Assembly: GCF_000931465.1 (NCBI RefSeq)
Contig: NZ_CP010892.1
Span: 6,595,388 to 6,659,387 of the forward strand
DNA from: Pseudomonas sp. MRSN 12121
GTDB taxonomy: Bacteria > Pseudomonadota > Gammaproteobacteria > Pseudomonadales > Pseudomonadaceae
Direction: 5' to 3'
DNA length: 64,000 bases
In this document: positions 58,235 through 64,000 of the stretch, in pieces
Numbering within the stretch: the stretch's first letter is position 1
Layout: each line of letters opens with the position of its first letter
Program-made: the position numbers and the translations under genes
Notes under the pieces: model-generated
Told to the model about the DNA's origin: nothing
Seen by the model: the letters and a program-made list of their open reading frames with translations, nothing else
Databases searched by the model: none

Positions 58235-58762
58235 ATGGTGATCTGGTTGGTCGGCATGTCGGGCGCGGGCAAGACCACGATTGGCCGGGCCCTGTATGCC
58301 AGCCTGAAAGCGCAGCGGCCGCAGACGGTATTGGTCGATGGCGACGAGATCCGCGCCCTGTTTCGCCATGACCAGCGGGCGGATGCCTACAGCCTCGCCG
58401 GGCGCCGGGTCAACGCCGAGCGGATCCAGGCCCTGTGCGGCTGGCTCGATAGCCAGGGGATCGATGTGGTCTGCTGCATCCTGTCGATGTTCCAGGACAT
58501 CAGCGACGACAACCGGCAACGCTTCTCCAGCTACCGCGAAGTCTTCGTCGATGTGCCGCTGAGCACCCTGATCAGCCGCGACAACAAAGGCCTGTACCAA
58601 TCCGCCCTGCGTGGCGAGCAGAACAATGTGGTGGGCGTGGATATCGAATACCTGCCACCGCAACGCCCGGACCTGGTGTTGCACAACCGTCACGAGCCCG
58701 ACGACATCCCGGGCTACGTGGCACGTATTCGCCAGCTTTGCGGGTATCCGTCGCCATGCTGA
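58235..58762 (+). CDS. APS kinase-like P-loop kinase, candidate cytidine diphosphoramidate kinase (Cj1415-like)
   Basis: 175 residues. Walker A GMSGAGKTT at 7-15, DGDEIRALF near 35, and FVDVPLSTLISRDNKGLY, which correspond to the adenylylsulfate kinase fold. There is no ATP sulfurylase or sulfate-assimilation gene nearby, so true APS kinase activity is unlikely. In Campylobacter jejuni the homologous family member Cj1415 phosphorylates the 3'-hydroxyl of cytidine diphosphoramidate. The gene starts four bases after the transferase stop and overlaps the next gene by seven bases. Confidence 0.85.
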   Translation: MVIWLVGMSGAGKTTIGRALYASLKAQRPQTVLVDGDEIRALFRHDQRADAYSLAGRRVNAERIQALCGWLDSQGIDVVCCILSMFQDISDDNRQRFSSYREVFVDVPLSTLISRDNKGLYQSALRGEQNNVVGVDIEYLPPQRPDLVLHNRHEPDDIPGYVARIRQLCGYPSPC

Positions 58763-59328
58763 ATTACACCTACAGCGAAGGGGATTTGCTGGAGAACCCG
58801 CAGACCTACCGTTACAGCAGCTTCCATGGCGCCGCCTTCGTCGTTGCCTGGCGCGACTCTCGCCTGGCCGCGAGCGCCCGGTTGCCGGCGCCGGCCCTCG
58901 CCACTGTGCAACCGCAAGGCCCGGCACACGCCGAAGACAGCGTCGCGCTGCTCGGCCACCTGTGCCTGGAAATGCGGGCGGGCAGCGGCGTTACCGGCCC
59001 TCTGGCGAGCTACTGGCTGCCCCGCCTGCTGAAGAAATTCGAAGTGAGCAAGCGCCTGTATGCCGGGTACGAGGCCCACGCACCGCACCGCCCTTTGCCG
59101 CACAGCGGCTATTCGTCCGTGCAGCCTTATCTGCTGTTGGCCGAATGCATGCTGCATGGCTGGCGGGCAAGCGGCGCGGCCTGCTACCTCAGCGGCCTGC
59201 TCAAACTGACCGACACCCTGGTATCGCAGCTGGAGCGCCTGCAGCCGGACCAGGGTGCCGGCCTGGCCTGGCTGCTGGCCCAGGAACGCCAGGTAGTGGC
59301 CGACGTCGCACGGGAGGCCGGCCTATGA
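58756..59328 (+). CDS. Unrecognised protein in phosphoramidate-type operon
   Basis: 190 residues from an ATG that overlaps the kinase gene by seven bases; an upstream TTG would add six residues. Begins MLNYTYSEGDLLENPQTYRY, then FHGAAFVVAWRDSRLAA. A helical, Leu-rich second half includes LASYWLPRLLKKFEVSKRLY and SSVQPYLLLAECMLHGWRAS. No signal peptide, Cys cluster or nucleotide motif. I do not recognise a family. Its position inside the operon with overlaps on both sides (ATGA with the formyltransferase) says it is an integral part, perhaps a subunit or an acceptor-side enzyme. Confidence 0.8.
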   Translation: MLNYTYSEGDLLENPQTYRYSSFHGAAFVVAWRDSRLAASARLPAPALATVQPQGPAHAEDSVALLGHLCLEMRAGSGVTGPLASYWLPRLLKKFEVSKRLYAGYEAHAPHRPLPHSGYSSVQPYLLLAECMLHGWRASGAACYLSGLLKLTDTLVSQLERLQPDQGAGLAWLLAQERQVVADVAREAGL

Positions 59329-60053
59329 GTCGCGCTCGCCTGCTCATCCTGTGCGCCCGCACGGCGCGTTCGGTCGCCTACCTGCAAGGCCTGGCCGCCG
59401 CCGGCATCGAGCCTGAAGCGGTGATTGTCTATGGCCAGGGAGGCGGCCCCCTGCAAACCACCCGCGACCTGCGGGTGCAGCCCCTGGCGGGGGTGTTCTG
59501 CCCCGACCTGAGCCAGGACCTCGACGCCTGCCTGGCGACCCTGGGCTGGCCCCATGAAACGTGCCCGGGGCAAAGCCTCGACGACCCGCACCTGCTGGCA
59601 TGCATCGCCCGCCAGGCACCGGACCTGCTGGTCTATTCCGGCTACGGCGGGCAACTGGTGCCCGCGGCGCTGCTGAACCGCTACCCGGTACTGCATATCC
59701 ACTCCGGCTGGCTGCCGGACTATCGCGGCAGCACGACGATCTACTACCAGATCGTCGAACGGCGCGAATGCGCCGCCAGCGCCTTGCTGCTCGACGAGCA
59801 GATCGATACCGGCCCGGTACTGGCGCGCAAAAGCTATCCGCTGCCTCCTGCCGGCCTGGACATCGACTACCTGTACGACAATGCGATCCGCGCCGACTTG
59901 CTGGTCCAGGTCCTGACGCGCTGGCGCGAAACAGGCCCCCAGGCGCTGCAGCCGTTGCCAGCCGAAGCCGAGCAACCGCCCTACTTCATCATTCATCCCT
60001 TGCTCAAGCACCTGGCCTTGTTGGCGGTGGACAAGCATGGGGAAGCGCCATGA
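59325..60053 (+). CDS. Formyltransferase-family protein (methionyl-tRNA formyltransferase-like)
   Basis: 242 residues. Rossmann-like N-terminal part (RLLILCARTARSVAYLQGL) and the formyltransferase catalytic block: YPVLHIHSGWLPDYRGSTTI with His126 and IDTGPVLARKSYPLP with Asp161. Relatives normally have Asn-X-His-X-S-L-L-P; here the Asn position is His124. The domain uses 10-formyltetrahydrofolate to formylate amines in Fmt, PurN, ArnA and sugar formyltransferases. Starts within the previous stop (ATGA) and overlaps the next gene the same way. Likely target: an amino group on the acceptor or product made by this operon. Confidence 0.88.
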   Translation: MSRARLLILCARTARSVAYLQGLAAAGIEPEAVIVYGQGGGPLQTTRDLRVQPLAGVFCPDLSQDLDACLATLGWPHETCPGQSLDDPHLLACIARQAPDLLVYSGYGGQLVPAALLNRYPVLHIHSGWLPDYRGSTTIYYQIVERRECAASALLLDEQIDTGPVLARKSYPLPPAGLDIDYLYDNAIRADLLVQVLTRWRETGPQALQPLPAEAEQPPYFIIHPLLKHLALLAVDKHGEAP

Positions 60054-62452
60054 ACCAGGCCATCGCGGCACCCATTCGTTTCGGCACCAAGTCCGAAACC
60101 CTGGAGCGCCTGCAACTGCGGGTGAGCCAGTCGCAAATCCTGCCGTTGTGCTTCTTCACCGTCCGCCAATGGCGGGATGCGCCTGCGCATGTGCTGGCGA
60201 GCATTGCCGGGATGGAGCATGACGGTCATTTCGTGATCGTGCGCAGCAGCGCGCAGAACGAAGATGGCCTCAATAGTTCGATGGCCGGCCAGTTCAGCAG
60301 TTGCCTGAACGTCAGCTTCACCGACCCGCAAATCCTCAGCGGCGCCATCGAACAGGTCATCGCCTCTTTCGGCGAGCATCATCACGACGACAATCAGATC
60401 CTCATCCAGCCGATGCTCACCAGCATCCAGATGAGCGGCGTGGTGATGACCCATGACCTGGAGCATGGCGCCCCGTACTACGTGGTGAACTACGACGACG
60501 AGAGCGGATTGACCGATACCATCACCGGCGGCCAGGGCATCCAGAAAACCGTACTGGTCTACCGCGATACCGCCAGGGAACAGCTGCGTTCCCCGCGCCT
60601 GCAAGCGGTGATCGATGCCTGCCGGGAGCTGGAAGAGCTGTGTGGCAAAGTGCCGCTGGACATCGAATTCGCCGTCGATCACCAGCAGCAGGTGTATGTG
60701 CTGCAAGTACGGCGCATCACGCTGTGCAACACCTGGCATCCGGTCACCGAACGCCGGGTGGCGCGCCAGCTCGAACATATCCAGCGGTTCCTGGGCAAGC
60801 GCCTGGCTCCCCAGGCCGGACTGCATGGCGACACCACCCTGCTGGGGGTGATGCCCGACTGGAATCCCGCGGAGATCATCGGCACCACCCCGCGTCCGCT
60901 GGCCGCCTCGCTGTATCGCCGCCTGGTGACCGACTCGACCTGGCGCGAAGCCCGCGCCCTGATGGGCTATCACCCCCCCCGGCACCAGGCCCTGATGGTG
61001 ATGCTCGGCCACCATCCGTACATCGACGTGCGTTGCAGCTTCAACTCGTTCCTGCCGGCGGGGCTGGAGGGCGGGCTGTGCGACAAGCTGGTCAACGCCT
61101 GGTTGCAGCGCCTGCAAGCCCACCCGCAATGGCACGACAAGGTCGAATTCGAGATTGTCCAGACCTGCCTGGACTTCACCTTCGACAGCGACTTCGCCGG
61201 GCGCTACGGCGTCGGCTTCAGCGCCACCGAACGGCAGGACTATCGCGCAGCCCTCGACCGACTGACCCGGCAGGCGCTGAGCGCAGACGGCGCCGGCGCG
61301 CTGGCGCCCTTGCTGGAACAGGTGCGTGCCCACGAGCGCCGGCAGCAGGAACGACGCCTGGGCGCCATGCCCGCCGACCTCGACAGCATCGACCGCCTGC
61401 TGCTGGAGTGCCGCGAACACGGCACGCTGCCGTTCGCCATGCTCGCGCGACATGCCTTCATCGCCGAAGCGCTGCTGCGCTCGGCCTGCCGCCGCGGGGC
61501 CTTGAGCCAGGATCGGCTGCTGGCCTGGAAGCAGTCGATCCAGACCGTCACCACCGAACTGACCCACGAATACGCCCAGGTCTGCTCCGATGCCCGGACA
61601 CTGCCGGCTTTCGTCGCCAAGTTCGGCCATCTGCGCCCCGGCACCTATGACATCACCTCGCTGCGCTACGACGAACGCCACGACCTGTTCGCCGTCGCGA
61701 ACGTCGAACTGAACCCCGGCGACAGCCCGCAGGCACCATTCCAGCTGCTGCCCGCGGAGCGCCAGGCCCTGCAGGCGCTGCTCGACGAGCAGCACTGGCC
61801 GCTGTCGGCCGAACAGCTGCTGGGCTACGCCAGCCAGGCCATCCAGGCCCGGGAATACGCCAAGCTGGTGTTCACCCGCGACCTGTCCGATGCCCTGCAA
61901 CTGCTGGTGAGCTGGGGCGCCGACGTCGGCCTGGCCCGGGACGACCTGTCCTTTCTCGATATCCACCCGCTGCTCGACAGCCTCACCGCGCCCTTGATGG
62001 ACGATACCGACCGGGTCCTGCTGGAGTCGGCCAGCCAGGCGCGCCGCAGCTATGAACAAGGTATCTCGCTGAAACTCGGGCACCTGATCAGCGCGGTCGA
62101 CGATGTGTTCGTCGCCCCGCTGCACCGCAGCCTGCCCAACTTCATCACCCGGCAGAATGTCGAGGCCGCCGGCCTGGAGCTGCGCCAGGACACCCCGGCC
62201 TCGGCGCCGCTCAAGGGCAAGATCGTCTGCATCGAAAATGCCGACCCGGGCTACGACTGGGTCTTCACCCGCGGCATCGCCGGGCTGGTGACCCAATACG
62301 GTGGGGCCAACTCGCACATGGCCATCCGCTGCGCCGAGTTCGGCATTCCGGCGGCCATCGGTTGCGGCGAACAGCTGTTCAACCGCATCCTGCGCAGCCC
62401 GCGGATCGCCCTCAATTGCCGCGACAAGACCCTGAACCCGGTGCAGCCATGA
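60050..62452 (+). CDS. PEP synthase-like ATP-grasp/phosphohistidine enzyme, candidate L-glutamine kinase (Cj1418-like)
   Basis: 800 residues. N-terminal ATP-grasp with FVIVRSSAQNEDGLNSSMAG near 59-78, then MSGVVMTHDLEHGAPYYVVN, and acidic metal residues in LDIEFAVDHQQQVYVLQVRR. C-terminal swivelling phosphohistidine domain with TQYGGANSHMAIRCAEFG and His756 as the expected phosphocarrier. The PEP/pyruvate-binding barrel of true PEP synthases is absent: the chain stops 44 residues after His756. A middle domain of about 450 residues should hold the substrate. Campylobacter Cj1418 has this plan and makes N-phosphoglutamine from glutamine and ATP; rifampin phosphotransferase is an alternative relative. 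Genes for the next two pathway steps follow directly. Confidence 0.88.
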   Translation: MNQAIAAPIRFGTKSETLERLQLRVSQSQILPLCFFTVRQWRDAPAHVLASIAGMEHDGHFVIVRSSAQNEDGLNSSMAGQFSSCLNVSFTDPQILSGAIEQVIASFGEHHHDDNQILIQPMLTSIQMSGVVMTHDLEHGAPYYVVNYDDESGLTDTITGGQGIQKTVLVYRDTAREQLRSPRLQAVIDACRELEELCGKVPLDIEFAVDHQQQVYVLQVRRITLCNTWHPVTERRVARQLEHIQRFLGKRLAPQAGLHGDTTLLGVMPDWNPAEIIGTTPRPLAASLYRRLVTDSTWREARALMGYHPPRHQALMVMLGHHPYIDVRCSFNSFLPAGLEGGLCDKLVNAWLQRLQAHPQWHDKVEFEIVQTCLDFTFDSDFAGRYGVGFSATERQDYRAALDRLTRQALSADGAGALAPLLEQVRAHERRQQERRLGAMPADLDSIDRLLLECREHGTLPFAMLARHAFIAEALLRSACRRGALSQDRLLAWKQSIQTVTTELTHEYAQVCSDARTLPAFVAKFGHLRPGTYDITSLRYDERHDLFAVANVELNPGDSPQAPFQLLPAERQALQALLDEQHWPLSAEQLLGYASQAIQAREYAKLVFTRDLSDALQLLVSWGADVGLARDDLSFLDIHPLLDSLTAPLMDDTDRVLLESASQARRSYEQGISLKLGHLISAVDDVFVAPLHRSLPNFITRQNVEAAGLELRQDTPASAPLKGKIVCIENADPGYDWVFTRGIAGLVTQYGGANSHMAIRCAEFGIPAAIGCGEQLFNRILRSPRIALNCRDKTLNPVQP

Positions 62453-63081
62453 AACGTCTCGGCATCAGCCTGAGGACCTGCAACCCCCAGGCCTACCACG
62501 AACCGCGCGATGGCCTGGCCAGGGACTGGTATCGCTTTTTTGCCGAACTCGGCTGCGGCAACCAATGGCTGCTGCTGCCCAACCTCGGCGAGGACACCGT
62601 GGCCTATGCCCGTGACCACGGCGTGCAAGGGGTGATTTTCAGCGGGGGCGACGACCTCGGCGGCGACCCGCTGCGCGACCAGAGCGAACAGGCCCTGCTG
62701 GCCCATTGCGTGGCCGAGCGGTTGCCGGTACTGGGGGTCTGCCGCGGCCTGCAACTGATCCACCGCTTCTTTGGCGGTGACCTGGCCGATGCCGACCGCA
62801 AGGTACACGTCGCACAGCGCCACCCCATCACCGTGCTGGCCGTCGACGAGTTGCCCTGGCTCCAGGGCCAGCCTGCCTCGCGCACGGTCAATTCCTTCCA
62901 CGGCAAACAGCTGCTCGAACCGCTGCCCGGCGTTTTGCGGCGCTGGGCCGTAGATGCCAACGGCACCTGCGAAGCCCTGGTGCATACCCGCCTCAAGCTG
63001 GCCGGCATCATGTGGCACCCCGAACGCGAAGCGACACTGGGCGAAGCCGATCGACAACTGTGCCACTGGCTATTTGAGTGA
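62449..63081 (+). CDS. Class I glutamine amidotransferase-like hydrolase, candidate gamma-glutamyl-CDP-amidate hydrolase (Cj1417-like)
   Basis: 210 residues. Catalytic triad is intact: Cys98 in PVLGVCRGLQL, His190 and Glu192 in AGIMWHPERE. VNSFHGKQL near 147-155 resembles PuuD-type gamma-glutamyl hydrolases. No synthetase partner domain is present, so it is a stand-alone hydrolase. In C. jejuni, Cj1417 splits CDP-glutamine into cytidine diphosphoramidate and glutamate. Overlaps the glutamine-kinase stop (ATGA) and lies six bases before the nucleotidyltransferase. Confidence 0.88.
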   Translation: MKRLGISLRTCNPQAYHEPRDGLARDWYRFFAELGCGNQWLLLPNLGEDTVAYARDHGVQGVIFSGGDDLGGDPLRDQSEQALLAHCVAERLPVLGVCRGLQLIHRFFGGDLADADRKVHVAQRHPITVLAVDELPWLQGQPASRTVNSFHGKQLLEPLPGVLRRWAVDANGTCEALVHTRLKLAGIMWHPEREATLGEADRQLCHWLFE

Positions 63082-63087
63082 CCCGAC

Positions 63088-63837
63088 ATGAAAGCTGTAA
63101 TCCTTGCCGCCGGCCGCGGCTCCCGCTTGCAAGACCTGACCGCCGAACAACCCAAGCCCCTGGCCCGCCTGGCCGGCAAGCCATTGCTGGAGTGGCAGTT
63201 GCAGGCCCTGGAAAGCGCCGGTGTCGACGCGGTGCACCTGGTCAGTGGCTATTGCCGTGAAGCCCTCGAAAGCTACGGCCACAGCCGCCTCTACAACGCC
63301 CACTGGGCCACCAGCAACATGGTGCGCAGCCTGCTGCGCGCCGACAGCCTGCTGTCCAGTGGGTCGACCCTGGTGTGCTATGGCGACATCGTCTATCGCC
63401 CGGACATCGTCCGCGACCTGATCGCCTCCCAGGCGCCCCTGAGCATTACCTACGACCTCGACTGGTGGGACCTGTGGTCGGCGCGCTTCGAGGATCCCCT
63501 CAGCGACGCCGAGACCTTTCGCCAACAGGCCGGGCAGTTGCTGGGCATTGGTGAAAAGGCTGCCCGCCGCGAGGAGATCGAAGGCCAGTACATGGGACTC
63601 CTGAAGTTCACCGCCGAAGGCTGGAGCCAGGTCAAGGCACTGCTGGCCGAAATGAGCGATGCGCAGATCGACAAGCTGGACATGACCAGCCTGCTGCGCG
63701 CCCTGCTCCAGGCCGGCACCGCCATTGCCGCCGTGGCCGTTCGTGGCGGCTGGGTGGAAGTCGACAATCCGTCGGACATTGCGTTGTACGAACAGCGCAT
63801 CGCCCAGCCGGGCTGGTCCCACGACTGGCGCGGCTGA
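63088..63837 (+). CDS. Nucleotidyltransferase, candidate CTP:phosphoglutamine cytidylyltransferase (Cj1416-like)
   Basis: 249 residues. NTP-transferase fold: KAVILAAGRGSRLQDLTAEQ followed by PKPL, metal-binding Asp in VCYGDIVYRPDIV near 97 and the late EVDNPSDIALYEQ. Closest by motif to phosphocholine (LicC-type) and sugar-phosphate nucleotidyltransferases. C. jejuni Cj1416 belongs here and couples CTP with N-phosphoglutamine to give CDP-glutamine. Last gene of the operon; comM starts 109 bases later. Confidence 0.88.
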   Translation: MKAVILAAGRGSRLQDLTAEQPKPLARLAGKPLLEWQLQALESAGVDAVHLVSGYCREALESYGHSRLYNAHWATSNMVRSLLRADSLLSSGSTLVCYGDIVYRPDIVRDLIASQAPLSITYDLDWWDLWSARFEDPLSDAETFRQQAGQLLGIGEKAARREEIEGQYMGLLKFTAEGWSQVKALLAEMSDAQIDKLDMTSLLRALLQAGTAIAAVAVRGGWVEVDNPSDIALYEQRIAQPGWSHDWRG

Positions 63838-63946
63838 GCCGCCCGCCGCAACATCCTGAGTCCATTTACTGGCGCGACAAGCCCCCGCCCGGGGCTAGGC
63901 TTGCACAACCGCAGGATGCGGTTTCCCCAGCCTCAAGGAACGAGTC

Positions 63947-64000
63947 ATGTCTCTGGCCATCGTCCACAGCCGCGCCCAGAGCGGCGTGCAAGCGCCGGCC
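63947..64000 (+). CDS. comM: ComM, Mg chelatase-like AAA+ helicase (partial, start only)
   Basis: Only the first 18 codons are in the window: MSLAIVHSRAQSGVQAPA. This is the usual N-terminus of the YifB/ComM family, which act as branch-migration helicases in natural transformation. ATG with AAGGAA site. Identification rests on the short N-terminus plus the ubiK-comM order known in Pseudomonas. Confidence 0.8.
   Translation, partial: MSLAIVHSRAQSGVQAPA

Noticed and set aside
58235..58762. Adenylylsulfate kinase of sulfate assimilation
   Set aside because: No cysD/cysN or other sulfate genes nearby and the operon context matches the Cj1415 kinase instead; the APS kinase label reflects fold only.
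59993..62317. 774-codon minus-strand open frame opposite the glutamine-kinase-like gene
   Set aside because: Shadow frame of a gene with recognisable ATP-grasp and His-domain motifs; its own translation has no domain and odd composition.
60050..62452. Phosphoenolpyruvate synthase
   Set aside because: The C-terminal PEP/pyruvate-binding barrel is absent; the chain ends shortly after the phosphohistidine domain.

Overview
The window is about 64 kb of a high-GC chromosome whose gene order matches the conserved core of Pseudomonas: rbbA-type ABC operon, glpT, ubiD, rho, trxA, ppx/ppk, hemB, algP, algQ, dsbB-like, hemYXDC, algR, argH, cyaA, rnk, cyaY, lysA-dapF-xerC, sutA, amtB-glnK, ubiK, comM. 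Short inverted repeats built on the motif 'GTAGGAGCGAGGCTTGCCCGCGAT' (split here only as a description: a REP unit) between genes suggest the P. fluorescens species complex; this is inference, not a species call.

Layout. 1-9.5 kb: EVE-domain protein, HlyD/RbbA/YhhJ exporter operon, FliL-like protein, quinone oxidoreductase, GlpT and ChaC. 9.5-14.1 kb: ferredoxin-reductase, UbiD, Rho and thioredoxin, all on the minus strand. 14.2-18.0 kb: GntR/FCD regulator divergent from a four-gene polar amino-acid ABC transporter. 18.2-23.1 kb: exopolyphosphatase facing polyphosphate kinase across a bidirectional terminator, then HemB. 23.2-32.4 kb: DedA, fatty-acid-hydroxylase-like protein, ElbB, YaiI family, cytochrome c-FTR1 iron permease, LysE exporter, small MscS channel, ABC-F ATPase. 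32.4-42.8 kb: AlgP, FKBP isomerase, AlgQ, DsbB-like protein, heme operon hemC-D-X-Y, AlgR, ArgH. 42.9-56.9 kb: GST, small conserved proteins, adenylate cyclase, Rnk, CyaY, the lysA-dapF-DUF484-xerC-HAD operon, SutA, YjbQ, AmtB-GlnK, UbiK.

57.2-63.8 kb is the accessory part: a tightly packed seven-gene plus-strand operon between ubiK and comM. Four of its products have the family make-up of the Campylobacter jejuni phosphoramidate pathway (Cj1415-Cj1418): an APS-kinase-like kinase, a PEP-synthase-like ATP-grasp/phosphohistidine enzyme (glutamine kinase), a class I glutamine amidotransferase-like hydrolase, and a sugar-phosphate-type nucleotidyltransferase. Together they are predicted to turn glutamine, ATP and CTP into a (3'-phospho) cytidine diphosphoramidate donor. 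A CDP-glycerol glycerophosphotransferase-like protein, a formyltransferase and an unrecognised 190-residue protein complete the operon. No methyltransferases like those of the Campylobacter capsule pathway are present, so the final product is expected to differ. This is the main discovery candidate of the window.

The window ends 18 codons into comM. No rRNA, tRNA, CRISPR array, prophage or insertion sequence was seen.
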